Positions 12,456 through 23,990 of a stretch of DNA of 64,000 nucleotides are shown here, piece by piece (position 1 is the first letter of the stretch; each line of letters starts with the position of its first letter). The position numbers and the translations under genes were made by a program. The stretch covers positions 8,884,841 through 8,948,840 of the forward strand of contig CM033116.1 of the NCBI GenBank assembly GCA_019321725.1, in the 5' to 3' direction. A model generated the notes under the pieces. It did not search any database. It worked only from the letters and a program-made list of their open reading frames with translations, and was not told the origin of the DNA. The stretch is from Paulownia fortunei (lineage: Eukaryota; Streptophyta; Magnoliopsida; Lamiales; Paulowniaceae).

Positions 12456-12473
12456 CTTGGGTTGCCTCCCAAG
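12456..12473 (-). promoter_or_regulatory. Conserved 6-bp-stem hairpin
   Basis: On the minus strand CTTGGG-AGGCAA-CCCAAG forms a perfect six-base-pair stem with a six-base loop. A version with both stem strands changed in a matching way lies at 25133-25150 in the Gypsy element. The position is downstream of the coding part in both elements. Function is unknown to me. Confidence 0.6.
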
Positions 12474-12547
12474 AAGCGCTTGATTTATAGCCTTCAGTCA
12501 GACTTCTTTCTTTCTCAACCGGGATCCAAAAATAAGTGTTTATCATG

Positions 12548-13710
12548 TCATGCCTTTGTATGATCTAGAAGTGTAGGTGATCCACAAAGATAAGCATAGT
12601 GAGCATAATCCGACATGGGACCAAGTACCACTTTTATATTGTTGAGTGCATGTCCGGTGACCAATAATAGTTGTCCTTGTGTGAGAGAGATATTTCTATC
12701 ATTTTCAATGTGAGGGATGATGAAATCTAAATGGATAGATTTGTCAACATCCTCAAGTAGACCTTCATTTCCCACCATATAATGCTTTAATGAGCAATCT
12801 ACCAATTCGCAATCCTCCACTTCATACTGCTTGGTTGAACATTTTCTTGGTCTTCTCTATTCTCCACTAGAGGTATTTGTATTGATACCTCTTGTTCACT
12901 CTTAATCAGATTTTCAATCTACAAGAGAGTCTCAATCTCTTCATCGCTCAGCAAATTAACATCACCATGTTCTTCTCCTTTCTTCACTAGAAGTATTTGT
13001 ATTGATACATCTTGTTCATCATTCATCACTCTTTCAATCCACAAGATAGTTTCAATCTCTTCATCACTTAACAAATTAACATCACAATGTTCTTCGCCCT
13101 CTCCATTTGCCTTAGGTGTGTAAGGAAAATTGTCTTGATGTCTTGTTGGAAACATATTATCCATCTCACAATTTTGGATCTCCGAGTTTTGAAGTTGAAA
13201 TGATGGATTTTGGACATTAGTTGTAGCTTGCAACATGAACTGGCTCTGAGTGTTTGTTAATCGAGTCATTACTTCATCAAGAAAAATCCTCTCTGGTGAT
13301 GGATTACTAGGTTCAGTTCGCAACAAGATTCGGTTGGTAGTACTTTTGAATTGAGCTAATGCTTCATCAAGGCTTCACTTCTTCTCTAATGGTGGGTAAC
13401 TAGGTGCATGCCACATCATATTCTCATTATTTCTCCATGAAGCATTAAAATGATTTGGTCATCCTTGATAAGTGTTGGAGAATGAAAATTTTTGCAGTTG
13501 GTTGTAATTCCACCCATATTCAGCATGCTCGACATATGGTGATGCAAATCGGTTGCTCTCTTGGTATTGTGTTCTTGCTTGAAAACTACCATATGACTCA
13601 TGTAGCTGAGCAGTCAACGCATTAATGGCATCTTCTCGATATCCTAAAGGTCTTGAAGCTTGATTTGACATGTAATATTCATTTGGCCAATAGTATGAAT
13701 TATATGTCAT
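12548..13710 (-). pseudogene. Gag-like coding remnant of the LARD-like element
   Basis: Three minus-strand stretches (13710-13459, 13326-12919, 12820-12548) lie in line and appear to be one broken frame. YGWNYNQLQKFSFSN followed after a stop by NHFNASWRNNENMMW and SYPPLEKK recalls the linker near the C-terminus of Athila-type Gag. After that comes an acidic segment holding a 120-bp in-frame duplication (VNLLSDEEIET appears twice). The last part (MSDYAHYAYLCGSPTLLD) I do not recognise. No zinc knuckle, protease or polymerase motif is present. Calling it gag is an inference from the linker motif. Confidence 0.5.
12851..13090 (-). repeat. 120-bp in-frame tandem duplication
   Basis: The segment with ACTAGAGGTATTTGTATTG at 12865 recurs as ACTAGAAGTATTTGTATTG at 12985, exactly 120 bp on, and similarity continues over the whole period. 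In the minus-strand frame this duplicates 40 codons. The copies differ at several positions. Confidence 0.8.
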
Positions 13711-13885
13711 CTTGTCTATTACTTTTTGCTCATCTCACACGCACAAGAAAACACCTGCGATTATAAACAAGAACACTCTCAAACGATAAAAGAAAAATAA
13801 AAAATAAGGAAAAAAATATATGCAAGAAAAATTCAAATTAAAATCAGAGTTATTTGGTATCGATATTAACAAAACAAAATAGTTT

Positions 13886-13900
13886 CCGGTAACGACGCCA
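13886..13900 (-). promoter_or_regulatory. Primer binding site of the LARD-like element
   Basis: The minus strand reads TGGCGTCGTTACCGG a few bases after the LTR end. It resembles TGGCGCCGTTGCCGG, the complement of the 3' end of plant aspartate tRNA as I recall it, with two differences. Confidence 0.7.
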
Positions 13901-13906
13901 AAAACT

Positions 13907-15529
13907 TATTGTGAAAATTCGTGAATGCAAGTGCACATTATCATATATAAGTAATAAAGTAATGAATAAATTATCGTTCCTACGAAGATTGTTGAATTAT
14001 TAAGTACCGAAATTTTGTTAACTCTAATTTTATTTGAATAAACGAAAGTGAGTGTTTATGTTTATGATTACAAACTAAATTTAACTAGCCTAAACAAATA
14101 ATCAAAATCAGCTAATGATAAAATTCAATAACTTAAAAAGCCTAGAGTTATGATTTTACTATAATTAATTCGGATTGAGTAATTTATCTCATCAATTTCA
14201 ATTTATTCTCAAGTGATAGTCGAGAATCCTTAAATTATCCACTAACCTCTCCCAAGGTTTAATAAAAATATTATCAATTGCTAATCCACTATATTCCTAT
14301 GTGAATTACAACAATCAATAATTCATTAGGTTTTATGGATCTCAAACAAGACTACACAAACCATATAAGTATATTCTTATCTTACATGTAATTTATGATT
14401 TTCTACACATAGAACTTGACACATATATCATCTTTTGGGTCAATATGATTATCAAATCATTCAATTAGTGGCCAAGTAATTGAAAGCATTAAGAATAATG
14501 TAGAAAACTCAACTTGAAAATAAACCAAGAATTGAATTGATACAAATATTCAAAACATCATAATTAGATTACATCACAACTCTAGAAAAATAAATTAGTT
14601 CATGATGAAAATGAAATAAAAACTAACAACATTCATACACATAATGAAAGAAAGAAATAGGACAATGAAATGAAACTAGAAAGAAGATGAATTTCTTCCG
14701 TTATTGATGTCTTATTCACAAAACATGAAAGAATTCTCCTCTTCTTCTTGTTTCTTGGCTTGTTTTCACTCTTCTCATCTCTTCCTCTCTCTCAAAATCT
14801 AAAATGGAGGCTTTTAGGATCTTAAAAATCAGATGGAAATGCCCTAAAGAGGGCAAAATGATAGTTTTGCCCCTATTTGTCTACTCGGTAGTGCCTAGGC
14901 GCTGATTGGTAGCACCTAGGCGCTGGCCATTCTGTCCAAGACAGTGCCTACAACGCCTAGGCGCTGCACTAGCTGTCTAAAATCTGTCTACAACGCCTAT
15001 AGCCTCTTTCAACTAATTGTTCACACTTTCAAGGCCAAATTGGATTTTGGTGTCTTCATATGAATTACATCAATATGTCTTATATTTTTATATCTTCATG
15101 AAACAACTCAATATGACATCTGTGGAGGAAGTTATGCCTAAAATACTAAGATGTGTTGTACCAAAAAATTTCAGTAAAGTACATACTATTTAACCCGATA
15201 TTTCGCATTGAAATAGAAAGAACTGGATTTCATGGTAAAAATAAAATTCAAATATATATCTCTTATATTTCTAATGGTTCAAGAAACAAGTCAAAATGAT
15301 ATTGGAGCAAAAAGTTATGATTGAAATACGAACATTGCCCTCAATAGCACCAAAAAGCGGATTATTCTAAATTTTAACCAGCTTTTATGTTTCTTTCCAT
15401 TTTCTTCTCATTTTGCTATTACCTATAATATTTCAAACTAAATGCATAAAAAGTAACATAAATACTCAAAAACTAATCAAAAATTTAAGCAAATGGTACT
15501 CAATTAATGGGTATAAAATCCACTTATTA
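13907..15529 (-). repeat. LTR of the LARD-like element (5' LTR on minus strand)
   Basis: A 1623-bp partner of 9338-10982, colinear throughout. The outer end is mutated (TAATAAG in place of TGATGAG on the minus strand). A GC-rich cluster with repeated CCTAGGCGCTG lies at about 14890-14970. Confidence 0.9.
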
Positions 15530-15900
15530 GATTGATTCTAATTAAGAGACATGACCAATCACAATGAGGTACCTAGAAATCTATAAATAGACCCCCTCTC
15601 ATTCCATTTTCTCTACACCAAATCAATTCAGATTCTCTATTCTCCCTTCTACTAAAATATATTCTAATATTTTAGTATTCTTATTCTCAAAAGAGAAGTA
15701 TACAATCAAGCTTGTGGTTTGTCCGAAAAATTAGTATAGTGTTGTACTAATTTTTGAAAAGAAGTGTTGTATTTTTTGAAGACAGATGTCCAAGTTCCTA
15801 TAGCACTATGTAGAGGATGAAATTATCTTAAGGAGATTAGCTCCATGCTTACCTCACTTCAATTGAAATAGAACCTCCTTTCGATACAATACAACTAACA
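15530..15900 (+). repeat. 3' LTR of the Copia element, second part
   Basis: Begins with the second GATTG copy and continues exactly where 9337 left off, matching 4406-4776 of the 5' LTR. It includes the CTATAAATAGA box at about 15580 and ends ACTAACA, followed by target duplication TCCAG. Confidence 0.85.
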
Positions 15901-16269
15901 TCCAGTACTATAATTAGCCTATATGCGTATTGTAAAATGTAAAATTCAATTTTATATGTTATGTTGAGGAAACATATATTTGTACAATTTCATTCTTTAA
16001 ACATATAATAAATTTATACAATTCTTCTTTTACTAATGTATTGTGTAACACTTGTTAAAAAAATTCCAGATTGTCAATTGAAAGTTTTTCACTATAAGTA
16101 ACAAGAAAATCGATTTTTACTTTGAAATGTGGTGTCCTTAAGATAGTGCTAGTTCTCTTATTTTTAAAACTTCATAATCAATTTGGTTAATGTTGTTCCT
16201 GAAATTCTAATCTTCTAGAAAATCTTCTATTTTATAATTTTCTCCAACAAAAGTATAGAAGATTGATCA

Positions 16270-17256
16270 AGAATTAGACGGTTCTCATATTAGACATGAT
16301 TATGGATTACCTACGTCCATATGAGATTATTCGGCAGATAAAATGGATGAAATTAGATATACTTAATTATCGATCCTTATCGAGGCATCCCCAAAAGTAC
16401 CCTTAATATGTTGGTCAACATGGCGGAAGGTTTCTTTGTGCCTTGTTACAAGTTATTCCTTGATTAGTTAGAATATTCTTCTTTAAAAAATGTTGTATTT
16501 CGACTTCCATGTTTCCACTTTATGAAACCATTTGAACATTTTAGGAAAAATGCTTTTTATCATTGTTAGATCCTAATCTTCAAAAAGAGTGAATAATCTC
16601 ATGAAGAAAATAGTCCCAATTATTCACACAACAAAATTGTGAAAATATTATCATGATTTAATGAATCCATTTAGCACAGTGAGAAGTTATAGCAAACAAT
16701 CCTTAGAGTTAGTTGCAAATAATCATTTGACACTCAAGGTTTTAATTGATGTTGCAAAATTATGTATATTTCAAGTTATACACTTTAGAGCCGATGATGA
16801 ACTTTGGACCCATATAATCAGGAAAATTTATAGAAATCATAAAGCACACAACTTCTTACAACGATGAGGTGAGCTCACTACTTTGGGAAATGCTTCTCAT
16901 AATGCTTCTTATACTTCTCAAATTCAAAAGGAGATCTTATTATTCTTTGCAGTAGAATTCAAAGATACAAAAGAGAAGAAATTGATGATGCAAAATATTA
17001 TCTTATTGTGGATGAATGTCGAGATGAAATAAAAAAGTCACGTGCTATTGTTTTAAAGTTGTTGAAAGAGAAGGTTTTATTCAAAAAAAGATTCTTTGAT
17101 CTGGTTCAAGTAGAGGATACTAAAGTCTCTAGTTTGAAAAAGGAAATTTTTGGTGTTCTTTTCTTGCAATGATCTTATCATAGAAAATATGCAAGGATGC
17201 AAGTCGAGGAGAGTGAAACGATATACAAGCTCTCTTTTTAAGTGACTGCCCATATA
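16270..17256 (+). pseudogene. hAT transposase remnant (ZMYM1 / DUF4371-like)
   Basis: Fragments in changing frames follow the order of plant ZMYM1-like hAT transposases. Near 16300 is YGLPTSI-stop-DYSADKMDEIR, near 16470 LEYSSLKNV, and at 16661-16864 the open stretch with RADDELWTH. Then ASHNASYTSQIQKEIL and YYLIVDECRDEIKK (the DUF4371 aspartate region) appear, and FFDLVQVEDTKVSSLKKEI ends near 17150. Just before the Gypsy insertion LFLSDCPY is readable, and just after it (about 28100-28120) CYIHCL continues the expected sequence. It is broken by stops and shifts and has lost its 3' part. Family naming is from remembered motifs. Confidence 0.65.
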
Positions 17257-19602
17257 TGATAAGTTGGTTTTGTACCAATAATTCATATACATTTTGATTA
17301 ACATTTGGTTTGTTTTCAAGTGTTTTTGCTACTTTTTATGCATTTTGTTTGAAATTTTGTAGGAAATAATAAAAAGAGAAGAAAATGGAAAGAAACTAAA
17401 AATTTGGTTGAAATGTTGAAGAATCTGAATTGTAGTGCTACTGATGACAGTTTTTGTATTGGAATCATAACTCTTTGCTAAAATATGATTTTGACTTGAT
17501 TCTTGAACCACTATAAAGCCAAGATATATCTATAACTTCTATATTTACCACAAAATCTAATTCTATCGATCTTAATGAGAAAAATCGAGTTCAGGAGTCA
17601 GCACTAGGGTGAAATTTTCTGCTATGACACATCATGGTTTTTTAAGATTAACTATCTCCACAGATCTCATATTTAGTTGATTTAAGTATCTATGAAAATG
17701 CAAGACATAGAGATACAATTCGTATGAAGACACCAAAAGTCATTTCAGATTAGAAAGCAATCAACAATAGGTTTAAAGAAGTTGTAGACGCTGAAGATAG
17801 AAAGTTCAGTGCCTAGCTGTCCCAGGCTGTCCAGTCAGTGCCTACGCATTGCCATGCAGATAAAAGTGCAAAATGGGTTTTTTTGTAAGGGTGGCCATTC
17901 AGATTTGGGTTTTTGGATCCTGATCCGATCGAATTGGGTTTTTTTAAAAAAATTCGTGTTTTGAATAATCCAAATCTGATTGAATAATTTTTGGATCAAT
18001 TATCAGGTATAATTTTTCTACCCGAATTATCCGATCGGGTACCCAAAATAAATTTTAAAAAAATAAAAATTTAACCCCAAATTCTTACACACACCATCAT
18101 TAGCACAACCCTCAACTCTTAGGTCCCAAGCCCTTAAATTCATTTTCGGTTGAATAGAAAAATATAGGAAGAATGATGAAAAAGAAAAAAAAAAAGAAGA
18201 GGGGGAAGAGAAATGGGGAGGACAAAAGAGAAAAAAAAATTGAAAAAGAAAGAAGAATAAGAAAGAGAGGATATTCCGGAAAGGGTAAGAAGAAAAAAAA
18301 AAAGAAAAAGAAGAAGAAGAAGAGTAGGGGAGGAGAAAATGGGGAAAAAGAAAAAGAAAAGGTAGAAGAAAAAAAGGAAGAGAAAAGGGGGAAAGAGAAA
18401 AAGTAGAAGAAAATGAGAAGGAAAAATGGGGAGAAAGAGAAAGAGTAAAAAAAAAAAAACAAGAAATGGGGGATTCGGGACTTGAGAGAAACAAAACCAA
18501 AGTTGATATAATTTTTTTTAAAAAAAAATCCAAAACCCGACGTATCGGGTACCTAAAAAATTTGGGTACCCGATAAGTCAAGTACTCAAGTATTTTGGAT
18601 TGGTGTCGGGTACCCGACCCAAAAACTCAAAAACTCGATTACCCGACCTGATGCACACCCTAGTTTTTTTACCCTATTTAGGTCTTCTCCCATCTAATTT
18701 TAAGAACCCTAAAAAGCCTCCAAAGGTATTCTGGACATGGGGAAGGTATTCTTGGACAGAAAGATGCTGCTGGACAGAGAGCTATTCTTGGAAAGAAAAG
18801 AGAGTCATTCTTAGAGACAAGGAAAGCTTCAACCATTTCTTCCACTTCATAAATTGGTGAACAATTTTCATGCTCTTTTCTTATGTATTTTTTGAAGTTA
18901 TATTCATACATGATGAACTAAATATTTCTTTCTAGATGATAATGTAACTTTATTTGATCCTATTTTTGAATTCCAAATATTATTAGTTCAAGTTATTCAT
19001 CTTGTTTATGTTATCTTATTTAGTATTACATCTTGATTATTTATCTATTAATTGGGAGTGTTTGATGTATGAGATTCGATACTCGAGAGAAAGAAGATTA
19101 TACATGATCATAAAGATAACATAACCCAAAAATCATAGAGTTGAGAAGCTTGTAAAACCTTTGAAGTTTTGAACATTTGTAGAGTTTTATTCTTGAGTTT
19201 TTATAGAGATATTGAAATTCATATTAGAACTCGTAATCAATTCGACACTCGAGAGAGGGAATTGATGAGCTTAGGAATTCTTGACTTATATGTATTATTG
19301 ACTTGAATTGGTATGTTTTGGAAATAAGAACATAGGTGATAATTAGGTGAGTCATTCATTTACAATTTCTTACTCATAAAGTGTTTATTGTATTACTTCA
19401 AAGAACTCACTCTTGTCTTTTGTAATTTTTGTATTCTACTTTGTTTAATCATCACTTGATTTTATAGATAAAATTGAGATTATTTGAGCTACAACACTTG
19501 TTGCAATTTTTTATTACAATTCTTGTGGATACGTTACTCATCTTACCGTTGTATTCAAACTTAACACCGTGCAGTTGTGGTTTGTAATATAATTCACGAA
19601 CA
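17257..19602 (+). repeat. 5' LTR of the Athila-like Gypsy element
   Basis: Starts TGATAAGTTGGTTTTGTACC and ends TTCACGAACA. It pairs with 26615-28093. Removing the inserted MITE and its duplicated target leaves about 1560 bp. The partner is about 80 bp shorter because it lacks the segment around the MITE site. Confidence 0.85.
17885..18662. mobile_element. hAT-type MITE with polypurine core
   Basis: A 778-bp insertion in the 5' LTR, flanked by 8-bp copies GTTTTTTT (17877-17884 and 18663-18670); eight bases is the hAT target length. The termini are imperfect inverted repeats (GTAAGGGTGGCCAT against TAGGGTGTGCATCA read inward), and an inner pair around GGGTACCC (about 18035 and 18570) is also inverted. 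The middle (18165-18480) is almost pure A/G on the plus strand. The long Phe/Ser-rich and Lys/Glu-rich reading frames there are an artefact of composition, so I call no gene. Confidence 0.7.
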
Positions 19603-19608
19603 AGTTTT

Positions 19609-19628
19609 TGGCATCATTGTCGGGGATT
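19609..19628 (+). promoter_or_regulatory. Primer binding site of the Gypsy element
   Basis: TGGCATCATTGTCGGGGATT starts a few bases after the LTR end and resembles the complement of the aspartate tRNA 3' end, with three transitions. Confidence 0.7.
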
Positions 19629-19747
19629 GTTTTAACATAATTGCATTAATATTGTTATGACTTAGTCTTGATTTTAATTTAGAATGTTTTTATTTTCTTC
19701 CCATATTTTGTTGTTGTCTTATCTTGCATTGAATTATACGTATTTGT

Positions 19748-21530
19748 ATGCGTAAGACTAGGAGTTTTGAATTGGGTTATTTTGATCCAGAAATCAAGAG
19801 GACTCTTCGAGCTATTAGAGCAGCAAAAAGTGTTGACAATCAAGCCATGGCGGATAATATCAATAATGCTAATGTGAATGTCAATCTTTCATTGCAACAA
19901 CCACCACCACAACGAGTTATCCAGGACTATTTTCAACCAACCATGAACCAAAATTACTCCGGCATAGCTCGACAACTGATTAATGCCAATAATTTTGACC
20001 TCAAACCAGCCCTTATTAGCATGGTGCAACAAAATCAATTTGGAGAAAGCACGTTGGAGGATCCTAATGCACACTTAGCCATATTTTTGGAGATTTGAGG
20101 CACCATCAAAATGAATAGAGTACCCGATGATGCCATTAGACTTTGCTTATTTCCATTCTCACTCCAGGACAAAGCTAGGCTATGGTTGAAATCTTTTGCA
20201 CCATGTAGCATACCTAGTTGAACGACTTGACATGAAAATTCCTTGCTAAGTACTTTCCACCAAGCAAGACACTTCAACTTAAGAGTGAGATAACTCAATT
20301 CTGCCAACAAAACTTTAAATCACTTTATGAAGCTCGGGAGAGGTTTAAAGATTTTCTAATAGGTGTCCTCAATATGGTTATGAGAATTAGTAGCAAGCAC
20401 AATACTTCTACAATAGTTTGAACAGGCAAACTCGAACTATAATAAATGTTGCCTCAGGTGGGACTTTGATGTCTAAGACCGAAAATGAAGCCCATATTTT
20501 GCTGGAGAAGATGGCTACTAATAGCTATCAATGGCTTTCCAAGAGGTCTTCCATTAAAAAGGTTACCGGTGTTCTTGAGGTAGATTCATTTACACAATTA
20601 GCTGCACAAATTTCTGCTCTTTCTAACTAATTTACAGTTTGGACTTCTAATGGAGCTTCTTAAAGAATGGATTCCATGGCATCCCCTAGCACTTCATTGA
20701 TGGAACCACAGATAATGAGCAGGTGAATTTTGTTAATAACCGTAATTTTAATTTGAGGGGAAATCAATTACATATTCACTACCATCCGGGGCTTAAAAAT
20801 CATGAGAATTTTTCCTACGCCAACAATCAAAATGTGCTTCAACCCCCACCAGGTTACAACAATCCACCACATTCCAACCCTTAAGTAGGTGAGAAAAAGG
20901 CATCTTTAGAGGATTTGATTAGCACCTTCATTGGCGATACAAGAGCCCGATTTAATATAGATGAAACAAAGATAGACAACATTGATACTCAATTGAAGCA
21001 GGTAGCTTGAAGTTTAGGAGGTTAGATGAAATCAATGGAGACTCAAATTGAACAACTTGCTACTGAATTTAATACTAAAAAACATAAAGAAAACTTTCCA
21101 AGTGATACAAAAATCAATCCAAGGGAGCATTGTAAAGCCATCCGACTTTGAAATGGAACTGAAATCAAGGGGCAGGAAATGAAACATTCTAATATTGATG
21201 GGCCAATAGAAAGCACTTCTAGTCAAAGTCCTATGGAGGAACAACCAAAGGAAAAAGAAATGCAATCAAATGAACAAATAGGGGTTGAAAAGCTAAAATC
21301 TACTCCTAACTTTGAAACTTCTAAATTTAATGTTCTCATTCCTTTTCCACAAAGATTTCAAAAGAAAAAGATTGATTTAGAATTTGAAATTTTTTTGAAA
21401 ATTTTCAAGAAAATTCATATTAATATTCCTTTTACAGATGCTCTTGAGCAAATGCCCAACTACATCAAATTCATGAAAGATGTGATATCAAGAAAAAAAT
21501 GATTGGTTAAGTTTGAAACTATGAATCTCT
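19748..21530 (+). pseudogene. Athila-like gag remnant
   Basis: An ATG at 19748 opens MRKTRSFELGYFDPEIKR, then a Gln/Asn-rich stretch and MNQNYSGIARQLINANNFDLK leading into the retrotransposon Gag domain (MVQQNQFGES, DAIRLCLFPFSLQDKARLWL). A stop at 20096 and a frame change near 20210 break it. It resumes at 20418-20627 with NVASGGTLMSKTENEAH and VTGVLEVDSF. The following Pro/Asn-rich and acidic linker runs to about 21500, including the open stretch 21179-21499. There is no CCHC knuckle, as is common in this lineage. Gag would form the particle. Confidence 0.75.
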
Positions 21531-21549
21531 CACAAAAGTGTAGTGCCAT

Positions 21550-22200
21550 TTTATAGAAAAAACTTTCTCAAAAATTAAATAATCCAGGGAATTTTACTAT
21601 TGCTTGTACCATAGGAGGATCTTTCTTTGATAAAGCATTATGTGATTCTGTAGCAAGTATTAACTTGATGCCACTTTTTGTTTTTAGAAAACTAGGAATT
21701 TGAGAAGTCAAGCCATCCATTATCACCTTGCAATTGGCAGATAGGTCTCTTACCTATCCAAGAGGAGTTGTTGAAGATGTATTGGTAAAATGGATAAATT
21801 CATATTTCCTGTAGATTTTGTGGTGTTAGAAATGGAGGAAGATCAAGAAGTTCCTTTAATTCTTGATCAACCACTCCTTGCTATCGAGCGTGCTTTGATT
21901 AATGTGCAACACGGTGAATTAACTCTAAGAGTTAATGAGAATGAAGTGATGTTTAATATTTATCGTGCATTGAAGTTTCAAGAGGAACCACAGACTTGTA
22001 ATATGATTGAAATATTAGAAACTTGTTTGCATGATCATTTTCTCAAACAAATTCCTATCGAACTTTTAGAGAAATACATCATTCATTCCATAATGCAAGG
22101 TAATCATCATGATATTGATAATGACAATTTAATACATTACTTGCTCTTTCTTGAATTAGGAGAAGTGGAGTTGAAGAAGGATCAATGTAAGGAAGCAATA
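21550..22200 (+). pseudogene. Gypsy aspartic protease remnant with altered active site
   Basis: FTIACTIGGSFFDKALCDSVAS near 21594-21660 corresponds to the usual DLGAS active site, here DSVAS, so the catalytic glycine and its neighbour are changed. After a stop at 21701 the fold continues (VEDVLVKMDKFIFPVDFVVL and the LILDQPLLA flap region). From 21790 the frame stays open into the reverse transcriptase. Confidence 0.75.
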
Positions 22201-23330
22201 GTAGACTCCACAATCAAGGAACAAACAATATCACTGGAGTTGAAAACACTTCCCAAGCATTTACGATATGAATTTCTAGGTGCTAACAACACTCATTCGG
22301 TAATTATTTTAGCATCCTTATTTCCTTTAGAGGTTGAAAAGTTGTTTTGCATTTTAAGAGAGCATAAATCTGCAATTGGTTGGTCAATTTCTGATTTAAA
22401 AGGTATTAGTTCTTCAATTGTCATGCATAAAATCTTAATGGAAGAATCTTACAAACCATCTATTGAACATCAACGTAGACTAAATCCTGCAATAAAAGAT
22501 GTTGTAAGAAATGAAGTTTTGAAATGGTTGAATGCTGGAATTGTTTATGGAATTTCTAATAGTTCTTGGGTGAGTCCAGTTCAAGTAGTTCCAAAGAAGG
22601 GTGGCATGACCACAATTCAAAATGATAATAATGAACTAATACCAACAAGAACGATCACAGGTTGGCAAGTATGTATTGATTATTGAAAACTCAACAACGC
22701 TACTCGTAAGGACTATTTTCCCCTCCCATTTATTGATTAAATGTTAGACCGACTTGTAGGGTATCAATACTATTATTTTCTTGATGGTTATTCGGGGTAC
22801 AATCAAATTGTCATAGTACCCAAAGATCAAGAGAAAACAACATTCATATACCCTTATAGTACTTTTGTTTTTTGAAGAATACCATTTGAATTATGTAATG
22901 CCCCAGCCACATTTCATAAATGCATGATGAAAATTTTTCATGATATGGTGGAGAACATAATGAAAATTTTTATGGATGATTTTTTAGTATTTGGCTCCTC
23001 ATTTGATATATATTTACATAATCTTTCTCATGATTTACAGAGATGTGAAGAGATTAACATTATTTTAAATTGGAAAAAATGTCATTTTATGGTAAAAGAA
23101 TTTATTTTTGGGTCACCGAGTATCCTACGAAGGACTTGAGATAGACCGAGCAAAAATTATTGTTATTGAAAAACTTCCACCACCAAGCAATGTGAAAGTT
23201 ATTCATAGTTTTTAGGGACATGCCAGGTTTTATTGAAGATTCATTAAAAAAAATTCAAAAATTGTAAAACCTTTGTGCAACCTTTTGGAAAAAGATAAGT
23301 CATTTGACTTTAATGTTGATTGTTACAAGC
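22200..23330 (+). pseudogene. Gypsy reverse transcriptase remnant
   Basis: The frame opened at 21790 continues to 22683 with LPKHLRYEFLG, SAIGWSISDLKGIS, HQRRLNPAIKDVV and SPVQVVPKKGG, then WQVCIDY and a stop where RKLN would follow. Downstream come DYFPLPFID-stop-MLDRL, FLDGYSGYNQI (catalytic aspartate present), FELCNAPATF, and the box IFMDDFLVFG at about 22968-22997. At least four stops (22684, 22738, 22874, 23137) and a shift near 23110 disable it. Confidence 0.8.
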
Positions 23331-23359
23331 CTTTGATCATATCAAGAAGGCTCTCATTT

Positions 23360-23990
23360 CATCTCCTATTATGGTGGTACTGGATTGGACCCAACCATTT
23401 GAATTTATGTGTAATTCTAGTGATTATGCGGTTGGAGCAGTGTTAGGACAAAGAAAAGATAAAATTTTCAAGGTCATTTACTAAATAAGCCGAACACTTG
23501 ATGATGCTCAATAAAATTACACCACCACTGAAAAAGAATTGTTAGTCATTATTTTTGCATTTGATAAATTTCGTGCTTATCTTGTAAGTACCAAGGTGGT
23601 AGTGTACACCAATCATATTTCTATTGGGTACCTATTTGCCAAAGAGGATGCAAAACCAAGGCTAATTCAATGGATACTCCTTCTTCAAGAATTTAATCTT
23701 GAAATCAAAGATAAGAAGGAAAGTGAAAATGTGGTGGCGGATCACTTATCAAGGTTGGAGCAGAAAAATGTGAACTTTGAAGGGTCAGTTAAAGATTTTT
23801 TCCTAAATGAGTTTATTTTGGCAATCAAAAATAATTTACCTAGGTATACAGATTTTGTGAATTATCTTGCAGGTGGATTATTGCCCTCGGACCTTACATA
23901 TCATCAAAAGAAAAAATTCTTACATAATGTGAAATCATATCTTGGGATGATCCCTACTCTTCAAAAGGTGTTCAGATTATGTAATTTGGA
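23360..23990 (+). pseudogene. Gypsy RNase H remnant
   Basis: PIMVVLDWTQPFEFMCNSSDYAVGAVLG places the first catalytic aspartate near 23420. Then [22 protein letters not shown], the stretch with [13 protein letters not shown], and [12 protein letters not shown] close to the domain end appear. The open stretch 23539-24003 covers the second half and runs into the integrase spacer. Stops at 23482 and 23512 interrupt it. Confidence 0.75.

Larger units (their letters stand above)
9338..15529 (-). mobile_element. LARD-like Gypsy derivative (non-autonomous), nested in a Copia LTR
   Basis: A 6192-bp insertion with long direct repeats at both ends (9338-10982 and 13907-15529) and perfect 5-bp flanking duplications GATTG (9333-9337 and 15530-15534). 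Read on the minus strand it has a primer binding site TGGCGTCGTTACCGG after the right-hand LTR and a polypurine tract GTTTGGGGGTATT before the left-hand LTR, the Athila/Tat type of Gypsy signals. The 2.9-kb interior has a gag-like remnant but no protease, polymerase or integrase. It would have needed proteins from a related element to move. The LTRs differ at roughly one base in ten over the first 100 columns I compared. Confidence 0.85.
4131..15900 (+). mobile_element. Copia LTR retrotransposon, full length but inactive, split by a nested insertion
   Basis: The element runs LTR - gag - protease - integrase - reverse transcriptase - RNase H - LTR, the Copia order. The 5' LTR is 4131-4776. The 3' LTR starts at 9069 after a purine tract and is split by the 6.2-kb insertion 9338-15529, resuming at 15535-15900. 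Flanking target duplications are TCCAA (4126-4130) and TCCAG (15901-15905), one mismatch. Without the nested element its length is about 5.58 kb, normal for Copia. Every domain is recognisable but carries stops or frameshifts. A methionine-tRNA primer binding site is not visible after the 5' LTR. Confidence 0.85.

Noticed and set aside
13416..13601. 61-codon minus-strand frame overlapping the LARD gag-like remnant
   Set aside because: A shadow of the longer frame at 13459-13710, which carries the motif.
18027..18581. 184-codon minus-strand frame and overlapping Lys/Glu-rich plus-strand frame
   Set aside because: Both come from a purine tract inside a MITE. Composition alone keeps the frames open, and there is no domain.
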